A DNA stretch of 64,000 nucleotides from an uncultured Sphingomonadaceae bacterium (GCA_947501325.1 CANMVC010000001.1:124001-188000); one strand, 5' to 3'. Counted from the first letter of the stretch, positions 26,824 to 35,778 are shown. Numbers and translations are program-made. Notes: generated from the letters alone by a model not told the origin.

Positions 26824-28920
26824 TCAAGCGGCCCTTTCATCTGCTATTTCATCGTCGGTCAATTTGCTTGCAAGCGGCAATATCAGCGTAAAACGACTGC
26901 CTGCCCCTTCTTTGCTTTCAACCTCTAAACGTCCATTCATCGCCATCGCTAGCGAACGTGCTTCAAATGCGCCAATACCAAACCCGCCTGCCTTACTTGA
27001 AGCAAAAGGCTTGAAGAGCTGGCTGCGAATAAATTCACTCGACATGCCTTCGCCGTTGTCCAGAACTTCGATGGCGACACTCAAATCACGGCGTCGCGCA
27101 TTGAGCACTATCGGTTGACCATCGGGGCTGGCATCAATCGCGTTTTGTATGAGATGCCCCAGTATCTGATCGACCCTTAAAGGGTCTGCCATAGCAGTAA
27201 GGTCGTCTATGTGATTACTCTCGATCGCGTGCAGGAGACGCTTTTTCTCGATGATAGATTGCAACAAAGCCGCAACTTTAACCGGCTTGGGTTCTTCCGG
27301 CTTAGCCTTATTATGTTGAGACAGGCGCTCCAGCAGACCGTTCATCTTGTCCGCTGAGTCCTGCAAAGTAGCTATCATGTCGGTTTGAAACTCCGGATTA
27401 TCGGCATGGCGCTTCGCGTTACGCGCCAGCAGACTCAACTGACTGACCAGATTTTTGATATCATGCATGATGAAGGCCATCCGCCTGTTGAACTCATCAA
27501 AGCGTTGGGCTTCAGAAAGAGATTCTTGGCTGCGTGCTTCAGACAGATAGCTGGCGACCTGCCGTCCCACTACCCGCAACATATCCAGATCTTCCCAATC
27601 CAGCGTTCGGTTTACGCGGGGGCGAGCCAATAAAACGATTCCAGCGAGCCGATCAAAATGTACCAGTGGCACGGCGGCCCAGGTCTGTGGATCATTAGTC
27701 ATCCATTCCGGAATCGCGCCGGGATCTATGTCGTCTATCTGATCTGCTCGCAGAGCGTCAAATTCTAGAATATGCCCGGTCTCCTCGAAAAACGGCACAG
27801 TTCGAGAGGTGCACGCACGAGCAGGCACCTGAATGGCCTGCCAATTCCAGCGAGAGTGCAACGTCAGGCGGCCGGAATCGTCGGGCATTAACAATATGCC
27901 GGCCGGAGAATCAGTGATATCCGCTATGGCTTTGACAACCCGCTCATGAAACGGTGCGCTATCTGTTCCTGGTCGGCCGATTGTATCCGTGAACCTTATC
28001 CACTCAGCGCGGTAGTCATATCGGTGTTGGAAGAAGTTTTTGGCCAGTTTCACCTTAAACCAGGCACGGAACCTACCCGAGGGCAACAGCACCAGAGCTG
28101 CGACTGATGTTGCAAACAGGAAGCTGATTTGTGCCAATCGAGCATAGTCACCCCCAATAATTTGCAGCGCGGTGGCGATGATTACCATCATCAGAAGATA
28201 TCCGGCGATTGCCACTAGTGACAAAGAACGAAACGCGACGCTTCGCGATAGCTTGATTGTCCATTCGCTATTGCGAATAGAAGCCAACGCCAGGATCGGC
28301 GCGATACAAGCCATTGCTGGCCCGCGCATTGCTGTAAGCTCGACGGAGAATTGCTGTGTCAAATAGGTAATCGTGAATAGGTTGAGATCGTAGGTCCAAA
28401 TCGCTGCCAATGATGCCATCGGCAACCTGATCCCCCATCGCGTTTCCGGTGCTGAAATGGAGTAAAGATTATGCACCAACACAAGCGCCCCGACTGCAAA
28501 TAGCATGCGCAAGACCAAGGCCGTATATGACGCCATACTCACAAGCCTTGGGCTGCCAGCAAAAACGGGGACCAGTGAATCTACTATTATTTGTCCGATC
28601 AACACCATCGCCAAAGCGAGATAGATGACCTTCACTGCTGTGGGCTCATGACGCCCCTCACCGGTCCTCAAAAGAACAAACATGAATAGCAGCCATCCCA
28701 GATTTCTGAGCGACTCACTAAAATTCGAGATCGGTGAAAATGCGCCTTCAACCGTGATTGTTAGAGCCCAAAAACTTGTCAACGCTAAAGCTATGACAAG
28801 CGATATCTGAGTGTTGTTCCAGTCTTTCTGACGTTGGAATTGCCAAATGGTCAGCGCCGCAAAAAGGGCAGCTGCCAGACCATGGCCGAAAACACTAATC
28901 TGCATCAACATCGCCAACAT
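26824..28920 (-). CDS. prsK: Membrane histidine kinase, PrsK-like
   Basis: 698 residues. The N-terminal third holds about nine hydrophobic helices, followed by a GAF-like domain (about 320-465) and the histidine kinase core. The phospho-acceptor is H in AFIMHDIKNLVSQLSLLARNAKRHADNPEF; ATP-binding boxes are LIQNAIDASPDG (N box), LDNGEGMS (G1) and GGFGIGAFEARSLAMAMNG (G2). This arrangement is that of PrsK, the sensor paired with PrsR in XrtA systems. The start at 28920 lies one base past the stop of the sugar transferase gene; it nearly abuts prsR. The signal sensed is unknown. Confidence 0.87.
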   Translation of the reverse strand: MLAMLMQISVFGHGLAAALFAALTIWQFQRQKDWNNTQISLVIALALTSFWALTITVEGAFSPISNFSESLRNLGWLLFMFVLLRTGEGRHEPTAVKVIYLALAMVLIGQIIVDSLVPVFAGSPRLVSMASYTALVLRMLFAVGALVLVHNLYSISAPETRWGIRLPMASLAAIWTYDLNLFTITYLTQQFSVELTAMRGPAMACIAPILALASIRNSEWTIKLSRSVAFRSLSLVAIAGYLLMMVIIATALQIIGGDYARLAQISFLFATSVAALVLLPSGRFRAWFKVKLAKNFFQHRYDYRAEWIRFTDTIGRPGTDSAPFHERVVKAIADITDSPAGILLMPDDSGRLTLHSRWNWQAIQVPARACTSRTVPFFEETGHILEFDALRADQIDDIDPGAIPEWMTNDPQTWAAVPLVHFDRLAGIVLLARPRVNRTLDWEDLDMLRVVGRQVASYLSEARSQESLSEAQRFDEFNRRMAFIMHDIKNLVSQLSLLARNAKRHADNPEFQTDMIATLQDSADKMNGLLERLSQHNKAKPEEPKPVKVAALLQSIIEKKRLLHAIESNHIDDLTAMADPLRVDQILGHLIQNAIDASPDGQPIVLNARRRDLSVAIEVLDNGEGMSSEFIRSQLFKPFASSKAGGFGIGAFEARSLAMAMNGRLEVESKEGAGSRFTLILPLASKLTDDEIADERAA

Positions 28921-28921
28921 C

Positions 28922-30310
28922 TTAACGTACGCCTTCGGGCCAAAGGACAACCCGAATGGTTTGCAACAGTATCAATATATCGAGAAACGGCGTGTAATTC
29001 TTGGCATAGTAGAGATCATATTCCAGTTTATGTCGGCTATCCTCGATAGATGCGCCATAGGGATAATTGATCTGCGCCCACCCTGTAATACCAGGCTTCA
29101 CCATGTGGCGTTCGGCAAAAAATGGCATTTTAGTTTGCAGATCATCGACAAATTGCGGTCGCTCCGGGCGTGGCCCGACAAAGCTCATTTCACCCTTCAA
29201 AACACTCCACGCTTGAGGCAATTCGTCAATACGGACCTTGCGAATGAAATTCCCTACCTTTGTAATGCGGGGATCATTTTCGCTCGCCCAGACGGCTTGA
29301 CCGGCAATTTCGGCATCCGCACGCATCGAACGAAGTTTGAGGATATTGAACTTTTGTCCATAAAGTCCGACTCTTTCTTGTCTGAAAAATGCCCCGCCTT
29401 TGCTTTCCAATTTAATCAGCGCCGCAAAAATCAAGATGATTGGACCGGTAAATAGCAGCAGAGCCAAACTCAAAAAAACGTCAAAGCTTCGTTTAAACAC
29501 CGTTGAGATCCGACGTCCCGATGAGAATCCATCTGAGAAAATGAACCAACTAGGGTTTACGCTGTCGAGATCCACGCGCCCAGTTTCACGTTCGAGAAAG
29601 CTAGACATATCGTTTACATGGACACCCGTTGTCTTGATGATCAAAAGATCGGCAACAGGCAGTGAATTCCGCCGCTCTTCTAGCGCCAAAACGACCTCGC
29701 TGACTTCCAAATCGATTACATGTTGCGGCAAGTTTGAGATTTCGGATCGTTTGACGGCTCCTTCCACTATGGCAGGGCCTTCATTCATGTCGACAAAACC
29801 GTTAACTATAAAACCACTTTCCGGCTTGCGCGAAAGTTCGGCGACGCGATTCGCGCGTGGACCAGCCCCGAGTATCAATAGTCGACGTTTAAAAACATCG
29901 CTGTCCAACATTTTACCCAAAACGATGCGGACGGCCATCAGCAGGAAGATTGCGAGAAGCATGGCATATAGGGAATTGGATCGCCAAAGCGTGATCCCAG
30001 GCAGGATAAAAGCCATAATCGACAGGAAAATGACGCCAAGAGAAATCGCCACCAATATTCGCGCGGCAGCGAATCTCAACGATTGCAGAGCCTCGGCCCC
30101 GTAAACGCCAACCGCCACCAGGGCGACTTCTAGCGCCAAAGCGAAACTGATTATCGGGGCGGGACGATCAAAAATGGAACCGGCTTCCATGCCGATTTGG
30201 CTTGCGCGAAACATCCAGCTGATTTCAGCCGCAACGACGAGCAAAAATAAATCCAACAACCCGAAAAAAAGGAGCGGATATGGAATATAATGTTTAAACA
30301 ACCTAATCAT
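28922..30310 (-). CDS. Undecaprenyl-phosphate sugar transferase, PEP-CTERM/XrtA-associated type (TIGR03013-like)
   Basis: 462 residues. Starts exopolysaccharide repeat units by moving a sugar-phosphate onto undecaprenyl phosphate. The ATG at 30310 (MIRLFKHYIPYPLLFFGLLDL) matches the family N-terminus. Four to five membrane helices, a CoA-binding-like Rossmann part (RRLLILGAGPRANRVAEL) and a fifth helix before the catalytic domain are followed by FFRQERVGLYGQKFNILKLRSM, RKVRIDELPQAWSVLKGEMSFVGPRPERP and KPGITGWAQINYPYGAS. First gene of the cluster. Confidence 0.88.
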   Translation of the reverse strand: MIRLFKHYIPYPLLFFGLLDLFLLVVAAEISWMFRASQIGMEAGSIFDRPAPIISFALALEVALVAVGVYGAEALQSLRFAAARILVAISLGVIFLSIMAFILPGITLWRSNSLYAMLLAIFLLMAVRIVLGKMLDSDVFKRRLLILGAGPRANRVAELSRKPESGFIVNGFVDMNEGPAIVEGAVKRSEISNLPQHVIDLEVSEVVLALEERRNSLPVADLLIIKTTGVHVNDMSSFLERETGRVDLDSVNPSWFIFSDGFSSGRRISTVFKRSFDVFLSLALLLFTGPIILIFAALIKLESKGGAFFRQERVGLYGQKFNILKLRSMRADAEIAGQAVWASENDPRITKVGNFIRKVRIDELPQAWSVLKGEMSFVGPRPERPQFVDDLQTKMPFFAERHMVKPGITGWAQINYPYGASIEDSRHKLEYDLYYAKNYTPFLDILILLQTIRVVLWPEGVR

Positions 30311-30443
30311 TGAGCGCGCAGACTTTCGTTCATACTCGCTTGCGATAACCAAAATTAGTAAGCTGTCGGTTAATTTTACACATTATTTCCGGGAAAATGC
30401 TGAAATTTCAGGACAGTTGTTCAATTTCCCGACAGGCTAAGCG

Positions 30444-31835
30444 CTAGTCTGCGACAAAATTATAGGGGGTCAGCCCCCTATCCCTTCCATCGAACTGCAA
30501 TGTTCGACTCCGCGGCGGTGCTGATCTCTGTGAGCAATTTGGTCGTGTGCAGGCGACACATCCCAAACCGATTGGGTCCGCATTTTCTGGAGATAGGTCG
30601 ACGCCGCGGGCGTCAAATAATGGCGCAGCAAGCTCTGCTGAAATACCCAAGCCAATTACGAACTCTGTGGCAAAGCCACCCGCCCCAAAACCGAAGCCCT
30701 GAACGGCACGAGACAAGGTGAACCAGGTTGACCCATCTTCTAGTCCGACCAATTGAGACTGCACTTCCAGCGGCCGGTCAAAGGCTCGGTGGATGTTCCA
30801 CAATGGGCAGCGATGCGGGCTTTCAGCCAATGACGCATTGCTTGCTCCGGTGAAACGCTTTGAGGCCAAGCCGGATCGATCTATTCTGATCATAAAAAAC
30901 GGCAAACCCCTCTCGCCTACTCGCTGTAACGTAGTGAGGCGATGCGCAACTTGTTCAAAGCTAGCACCGAAACGCCTTTGTAACAGCGGCAATTGATAGC
31001 CGGTTTGTTCACATGCTTTCAAAAACCGAGCGTAAGGCATTATCAAAGCGGCAGCAAAATAACTTGATAGATGGCGATGATAAATCTGTTCGGCAGGATT
31101 GTCTTGAAAATCAGCTCCAGCAATCAGGGCATCAATCTCGGATTGCGCCTCTAACTCGGCGAGCAAAACCGCAGCTTGAAATGTCCGGGAGGCAGGGTCG
31201 AGCATTTCCGATAACTGTAACTGCCGTGCATGCAAATCCAAACGTCTCAGCAAATCGGGCATTACCGTCTCGGGAAGAATTCTGATCGTAAGCTGGTGCT
31301 TAACCCGAAGCCGCTCTGTTATGGCACCATAGAGATCCGCCGTGCCTAACCGCAATTCGTCCGCTAACGTTTCCGCCATCGTATCAAGATCTGCAAAATA
31401 GTTGCGCCACCGCTCCACTTCTCGCCTTACAAGCTGGATGGGATCGAGCGTTTCTTCGCTGTCTGTACCTAATACCCTTGATCGGTTATCAAAAACTCTC
31501 ACAAAAGCTTCCACCGTGTTGGGTGCCATAGCTAACCAGTCTTCCAGTTCAGTCCGGTCAATTGCCAGGTCATCAAACATCGAATCTGCCAGACGTCTGC
31601 TTACACCATCCAACCCACCGCCCGGTTCGTCCGTGACCAGTTGACGTGGATCAAAATCAAACCGATCAGCCAGTAATAACAGGAGCCGGGCACTGAGTGG
31701 GCGCTGGTTACGCTCGATGAGATTCAGATAGCTAGGCGAGATATCTAATGCCTCAGCCAGTGCCACCTGAGTCATCCCGGCACCACGGCGCAGTCTTTTT
31801 ATCGACGCGCCCGCAAAAAATTTCCTATCCGCCAT
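30444..31835 (-). CDS. ScfR/RamB-type transcriptional regulator (XRE HTH plus short-chain acyl-CoA-sensing domain)
   Basis: 463 residues. An N-terminal Cro/C1 HTH (SIKRLRRGAGMTQVALAEALDISPSYLNLIERNQRPLSARLLLLLADRF) is followed by a long IrrE-like/DUF2083 region and a C-terminal domain with three close cysteines, GLGCVACTRPNCSQR. This is the short-chain fatty acyl-CoA regulator family (RamB, PrpC-type MccR) that controls acetate, propionate or glyoxylate metabolism. No such pathway gene is adjacent. Palindromes just upstream of the start suggest autoregulation. Confidence 0.87.
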   Translation of the reverse strand: MADRKFFAGASIKRLRRGAGMTQVALAEALDISPSYLNLIERNQRPLSARLLLLLADRFDFDPRQLVTDEPGGGLDGVSRRLADSMFDDLAIDRTELEDWLAMAPNTVEAFVRVFDNRSRVLGTDSEETLDPIQLVRREVERWRNYFADLDTMAETLADELRLGTADLYGAITERLRVKHQLTIRILPETVMPDLLRRLDLHARQLQLSEMLDPASRTFQAAVLLAELEAQSEIDALIAGADFQDNPAEQIYHRHLSSYFAAALIMPYARFLKACEQTGYQLPLLQRRFGASFEQVAHRLTTLQRVGERGLPFFMIRIDRSGLASKRFTGASNASLAESPHRCPLWNIHRAFDRPLEVQSQLVGLEDGSTWFTLSRAVQGFGFGAGGFATEFVIGLGISAELAAPLFDARGVDLSPENADPIGLGCVACTRPNCSQRSAPPRSRTLQFDGRDRGLTPYNFVAD

Positions 31836-31848
31836 TAGCCTGATGCTA

Positions 31849-31864
31849 TGTAAATTAATTTACA
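31849..31864. promoter_or_regulatory. Perfect 16-base palindrome, putative ScfR operator
   Basis: TGTAAATTAATTTACA lies 14 bases upstream of the regulator's start codon. AT-rich TTTACA/TGTAAA arms resemble operators of RamB-like XRE regulators (TTTGCAAA type). Occupancy would block the regulator's own transcription or translation. Confidence 0.6.
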
Positions 31865-31897
31865 ATTTTACAATAGAAAAACGAAATCATACCCATA

Positions 31898-31917
31898 TTT
31901 ACACAAGTTTTTGTAAA
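31898..31917. promoter_or_regulatory. Second TTTACA-N8-TGTAAA inverted repeat
   Basis: The same arms as the 31849 palindrome, spaced by eight bases, about 50 bases further from the gene. A third single arm ATTTACA lies at 31971-31977. The repetition supports one binding protein with several sites. Confidence 0.55.
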
Positions 31918-31938
31918 TTTCCTTGGCCTATATGGCGG

Positions 31939-32047
31939 TTGATCGCTAGCCAAACGATATGTGGTACTGAATTTACACCGTGCGACAGACAGTTTCCTGG
32001 GGAGGAAAATCTATCCGTCGGAGCCTTGCCGCTCCGACGGATTTTTT
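31939..32047 (+). ncRNA. Candidate small RNA ending in a strong terminator
   Basis: A plus-strand transcript is suggested by an isolated intrinsic terminator (32013-32047) that no gene precedes; the gene to the left points away. TTGATC at 31939-31944 could be a -35 box. Before the terminator TTTCC and GGAAA can form a small stem around a purine-rich GGGGAGG. No promoter or family could be confirmed, and boundaries are approximate. Confidence 0.4.
32013..32047 (+). terminator. Strong rho-independent terminator without an upstream gene
   Basis: ATCCGTCGGAGC (32013-32024) pairs perfectly over 12 bp with GCTCCGACGGAT (32031-32042) around CTTGCC, followed by six T. Confidence 0.85.
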
Positions 32048-32128
32048 GTGCCTCTAAAATATGGCGCAGGTAAGCCTTTTTTAATCGACAAAGGCTAAGA
32101 CCGGCGATCAGTATTTCGAAATCAGGTA

Positions 32129-32545
32129 ATGCAAATGATCAAACAAGCTGTTCTTTTTGTCGCTTCGACAGGTTTGCTAATTTATTTTATCATGCCTGTG
32201 GACGACGACGCACAAAAACAGGCCGCAGCCCAAGAGACGTTGAAGCAAAAATCAAACAATAGAGTGAGCCCGTCTAACTCCTGGGAAGCGAATAACGACG
32301 ATCAGGAGGAAGATTTCGTATTTGGCCAACCGCTGGTTTATTCTGAAAATGATGAACAATCTGCAGAAAATAACAGTGAATATGAGGGCAAGCAGCCCTC
32401 TGCGGCGGGCGAAGTCACGAAAAGCGTCGCAAGACGAAATTACGTCAGCCCAGCGATATATTCGCAAGCCCCCAAACCAGGTGCCCCTGGAAGCAAGGGA
32501 AATCCGATCGATATGTCTCCACCTGGCGGAAGACAAAAGCGCTAA
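32129..32545 (+). CDS. Small exported or membrane-anchored acidic protein
   Basis: 138 residues, no known domain. One hydrophobic segment (AVLFVASTGLLIYFIMPV, about 6-23) is followed by a Gln/Asn/Glu/Asp-rich low-complexity region (about 24-100) and a Pro/Gly-rich tail ending GNPIDMSPPGGRQKR. It probably is anchored by the N-terminal helix with the polar part in the periplasm. An alternative ATG lies six bases further in. No paralogue or operon partner is visible. Confidence 0.6.
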   Translation: MQMIKQAVLFVASTGLLIYFIMPVDDDAQKQAAAQETLKQKSNNRVSPSNSWEANNDDQEEDFVFGQPLVYSENDEQSAENNSEYEGKQPSAAGEVTKSVARRNYVSPAIYSQAPKPGAPGSKGNPIDMSPPGGRQKR

Positions 32546-32593
32546 TTCATCGCCAGAGCGGCAAGGTTTGATTAGCAATCGGAATATATACCG

Positions 32594-32968
32594 CTATGGG
32601 CACCGCTTCATGGTGTAGCGATCCGGCTCAATTGTGAAGACAAACTCATCCGGTCCAGAAATCGAAACTGGTCCATCCATCTGGAATCGACCACCCGCTT
32701 CTCCCGTTTCTTCATCCACCGCTAAATCGGTCAGGTTAAGGGTCAGTTGACCGGCAGACCATTGCCATTTCCCGATCAGATCTTCCGAAACGAAATTCCC
32801 GCCAGCCAATAAAGTCCAGTTGGTTGGTTCATCACATGCTTCCCCCAAAGCCCAGCGCCCTTCAAAATAGGAGGGGTCGACCGAACCCTCCGTTGCAGAA
32901 GGTTGAAGCACGGCAATCGGCGTAATAGCTGCGAGGGCAGACAAGCCGACAGCTTTGACTGACAGCAT
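32594..32968 (-). CDS. Small exported beta-rich protein of unknown function
   Basis: 124 residues. An N-terminal hydrophobic stretch (LSALAAITPIAVLQPSA) suggests export. The mature part alternates polar and hydrophobic residues (GRWALGEACDEPTNWTLLAGGNFVSEDLIGKWQWSAGQLTLNLTDL...), a pattern of lipocalin-like or META-type small barrels, and has two cysteines that could pair. It follows the M20 amidohydrolase by 4 bases and is probably co-transcribed. No named family recognised. Confidence 0.6.
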   Translation of the reverse strand: MLSVKAVGLSALAAITPIAVLQPSATEGSVDPSYFEGRWALGEACDEPTNWTLLAGGNFVSEDLIGKWQWSAGQLTLNLTDLAVDEETGEAGGRFQMDGPVSISGPDEFVFTIEPDRYTMKRCP

Positions 32969-32972
32969 CTGA

Positions 32973-34301
32973 CTAGCCGCCTTTACTCATCAATTGAAGC
33001 GCAGCGGCCGTCAATGCCTCTGCACCGGTAGCAACGACTTTTTCGGCGTCCGGCGCCCAAAGCGGACTGTGTAGCGATGGCAGTTTCGTGCCCGCTTTCT
33101 TTGCTGCTTGATATTCGTCCATTGGAACACCACCGATCCAGAAAATCATACTTTTGATTGATTCATCGGCCCGGCGATAGCGACTAAAATCTTCGCCGCC
33201 CATGACAGGCTTGGATTGCACAACCCGCTCTTTGCCAAAGCGTGTTTCAAACAGCTTTGCCATTTCCATGCTAAATTCCGGGCTGTTATAGGTCGATGGA
33301 GTAAATTCATCATCGCGTGTACGGATGATGGGCATCCTGTCATCAGGAAGACCAGCGGTCACCGCCTCCCCTTCAGCGATGCGCTTGATCCCGGCGAGCA
33401 GCTTGGCGCGAGTCTCGTCGGAATAGCTTCGCACAGTGAGCAACAAGTTCGCTTTATCGGGAATGATATTATGCTTGAAGCCGGCCTGAAAGCTGCCGAC
33501 GGTAATTACTGCCGGATCTTGCGGATCAATTTCACGGCTGACTAATGTTTGCAGGGCGCCAACGATACGCGAAGCAAGCACAATAGGATCTTTGGTTGTA
33601 TGCGGATAGGCACCATGACCGCCCACACCGCGTACTTCAATATCGACACTATCGACATTTGCCAGTGCATAGCCCGGCGCATAGCCGATAAAGCCGGCAG
33701 GCGCGCCCGCCGCATCATGAAAGGCCAAAACATATTCGGGCTTTGGAAAACGGGTATAGAGCCCGTCGTCCAACATTGCCTTGGCGCCCTCGCCCGTTTC
33801 TTCGGCTGGCTGCAAGATCATAACCAGCGTGCCAGACCATTCGTCCTTGCGCGCCGACAATTGCCGCGCGGTTCCGACCCATCCGGTCATATGCGTGTCA
33901 TGGCCACAAGCATGCATTACGCCCGTGGCGACGCCTTGGCGGGTTTTCGCCATCACTTTAGAGGCGAATGGTAATCCGGTTTTTTCTACAAGTGGAAGGC
34001 CATCCATATCCGCGCGGATCATTACGGTCGGACCATCCCCGTTTTTCATCACGGCGACTACGCCTGTGCCACCAACTTTTTCCGTCACATCAAAACCTAG
34101 ACGACGCGCTTCAACGGCCAGTTTGGCGGCGGTTTGAACCTCTTCACCACTCAGCTCAGGATTAGCATGCAAATCGCGATAGATTTCCATCAAAGATGGT
34201 AAATCGGCTTGGATCGCATCCTTCAATGGATCGGCTTGTGCTGGTGTACAAAATAAAACAGACGTGACAGCCGCCAAAGCGACCTTTGAAAATCTACGCA
34301 T
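32973..34301 (-). CDS. Exported M20 family amidohydrolase/carboxypeptidase
   Basis: 442 residues. The ATG at 34301 follows GGGGATAGTG; signal peptide MRRFSKVALAAVTSVLFCTPAQA. Metal-site residues of the M20D (aminoacylase/IAA-amino acid hydrolase) group: HACGHDTHMTGWVG, LQPAEETGEGAKAMLDDGLY, and MGGEDFSRYRR near the end; the lid domain begins VDIEVRGVGGHGAYPHTTKDPI. It would cleave N-acyl amino acids or amide-linked conjugates in the periplasm. Next to a DUF4893 protein and 3-hydroxybutyrate dehydrogenase on the same strand. Confidence 0.92.
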   Translation of the reverse strand: MRRFSKVALAAVTSVLFCTPAQADPLKDAIQADLPSLMEIYRDLHANPELSGEEVQTAAKLAVEARRLGFDVTEKVGGTGVVAVMKNGDGPTVMIRADMDGLPLVEKTGLPFASKVMAKTRQGVATGVMHACGHDTHMTGWVGTARQLSARKDEWSGTLVMILQPAEETGEGAKAMLDDGLYTRFPKPEYVLAFHDAAGAPAGFIGYAPGYALANVDSVDIEVRGVGGHGAYPHTTKDPIVLASRIVGALQTLVSREIDPQDPAVITVGSFQAGFKHNIIPDKANLLLTVRSYSDETRAKLLAGIKRIAEGEAVTAGLPDDRMPIIRTRDDEFTPSTYNSPEFSMEMAKLFETRFGKERVVQSKPVMGGEDFSRYRRADESIKSMIFWIGGVPMDEYQAAKKAGTKLPSLHSPLWAPDAEKVVATGAEALTAAALQLMSKGG

Positions 34302-34369
34302 CACTATCCCCGAGCTATTGTGTGATTGCATCGAGCCTAACCACTAAGCCGAGGCTTGCAAGATATAAT

Positions 34370-34981
34370 TTATTCAGTGATCGGTGTCAGTTCCATCACA
34401 TCGACCTTCGATTCATAATAAGGAAATGGAAAAATCATCCGCCAGCGTTTCGGTCCAATCCGCTGGACAACCGCCGCCTGGTCGCGCTCGACTGTTTTTC
34501 CATAGGGGGTCAGCTTGTTTTCATACCCGTACATCAGCGTTCCCAGATAGATGGAATGACGCGCACCAGCTTCATACAGCCACCCGATCGTGCGCTGTGA
34601 CCCCGTCAGCTTTGTGAAATGGCGGCGATCGCCATCGACCGTTACGCGGCATCGGAAAGCGGGATAGGCGATGTAGGGCAAACCACCAGTCGAATCGCCG
34701 TCGAGTTTGGAAACCGAACAAGCATAAAGACCAGCCGGCATATTACCGTCCGGCAAGGCAGCTGCCTCTTCGAACAAGGGACTTCTAACGGCTAGCTTGT
34801 CACCTTCGCCGCCTTGGATCGCGCCATCGCGGCCGATTTTTAATGCATTTTGCCAATCGTCCAATCGCTTTTGATCCGCGGCGGTCGCCAGATCACGCCA
34901 TTGCGATTCCGGATGTGAGGCATCTGGCATAGCAAATATTGGCATTGGCGCGAGCATTGCAGATATCAAGACAGCTTTCAT
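34370..34981 (-). CDS. DUF4893 exported protein
   Basis: 203 residues from the ATG at 34981, which yields the signal peptide MKAVLISAMLAPMPIFA; the longer frame runs into the neighbouring dehydrogenase gene. The mature part (WRDLATAADQKRLDDWQNALKIGRDGAI..., YACSVSKLDG, YPAFRCRVTVDGDRRHFTKLTGSQRTIGWLYE, YGKTVERDQAAVVQRIGPKRWRMIFPFPYYESKVDVMELTP) matches DUF4893, a periplasmic family of unknown role. Two cysteines may form a disulfide. It lies 11 bases after the dehydrogenase. Confidence 0.85.
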   Translation of the reverse strand: MKAVLISAMLAPMPIFAMPDASHPESQWRDLATAADQKRLDDWQNALKIGRDGAIQGGEGDKLAVRSPLFEEAAALPDGNMPAGLYACSVSKLDGDSTGGLPYIAYPAFRCRVTVDGDRRHFTKLTGSQRTIGWLYEAGARHSIYLGTLMYGYENKLTPYGKTVERDQAAVVQRIGPKRWRMIFPFPYYESKVDVMELTPITE

Positions 34982-34992
34982 TCCAATCTTAA

Positions 34993-35778
34993 TCACTGCG
35001 CTGTCCACCCGCCATCTATCGAAATATTCGCGCCTGTCATTGCGCTGGCTTCGTCTTTGCAAAGAAAGACAGCCAAGGCTGCAATTTGGTCAATCTGGAC
35101 AAATTTCTTTGTCGGTTGTCCCGCCAACAGCACATCATTCATCACCTGATCTCGCGTCATATTTCGCGCCTTCATCGTGTCGGGTATCTGGTTTTCGACC
35201 AGCGGCGTCCACGCATAACCGGGAGAGATAGTATTCACAGTAATCCCCTGCTGCGCTACTTCCAACGCTACTGTTTTACCAAAACCCGCAATCGCATGCT
35301 TTGCGGCATTATAGGCCGACTTATAGGGACTAGCGACCTTGCTGTGCATCGATCCAGTATTGATAATCCGGCCCCAGCCGCGCTCTTTCATACCGGGGAG
35401 AACCGCTTTGACTGTGTGGAAAGCGCTGTTGCAGATGATTTCCATAATCGCATACCATTTGTCTTCAGGAAACTCATCAACTGGCGCGACATGCTGGATA
35501 CCGGCATTGTTGATGAGAATATCGACGACCCCCAGTTGCTCTGCACAATCGGCCACCATCTGTCGGATTTCTTCGGGCTTCATCATATCGGCATTGCTAT
35601 AAGCGGCCTTTGATCCGCTAAGGCTTTCCAACTCTTCTCGCAGCGTTTCGATTTCGCCTGCATCACCAAAGCCGTTGATCATTACAGCCGCACCTTCCGC
35701 CGCCAGTGCTTTTGCATATCCGCCGCCTATACCGGAAGTTGACCCAGTGATCAGCGCAGTCTTGCCTTTTAGAAACAT
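34993..35778 (-). CDS. bdhA: 3-hydroxybutyrate dehydrogenase
   Basis: 261-residue SDR that interconverts 3-hydroxybutyrate and acetoacetate with NAD, used in PHB and ketone-body metabolism. NAD motif TGSTSGIGGGYAKALAAEG, NNAGIQHV, the catalytic Ser-Tyr-Lys in NTGSMHSKVASPYKSAYNAAKHAIAGF, and the BdhA end MTGANISIDGGWTAQ. The central substrate loop (PGYAWTPLVENQIPDTMKARNMTRDQVMNDVLLAGQPTKKFVQ) is diagnostic. First gene of a minus-strand run with DUF4893 and M20 genes. Confidence 0.92.
   Translation of the reverse strand: MFLKGKTALITGSTSGIGGGYAKALAAEGAAVMINGFGDAGEIETLREELESLSGSKAAYSNADMMKPEEIRQMVADCAEQLGVVDILINNAGIQHVAPVDEFPEDKWYAIMEIICNSAFHTVKAVLPGMKERGWGRIINTGSMHSKVASPYKSAYNAAKHAIAGFGKTVALEVAQQGITVNTISPGYAWTPLVENQIPDTMKARNMTRDQVMNDVLLAGQPTKKFVQIDQIAALAVFLCKDEASAMTGANISIDGGWTAQ

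Noticed and set aside
30311-30443. Sigma-54 promoter before the exosortase-type cluster
   Set aside because: No TGGCAC-N5-TTGC pattern on the minus strand was found in this stretch.
31843-32073. Plus-strand frame of 76 codons between the regulator and the next gene
   Set aside because: It spans the palindromes and the terminator hairpin, has no ribosome site and no protein-like pattern.
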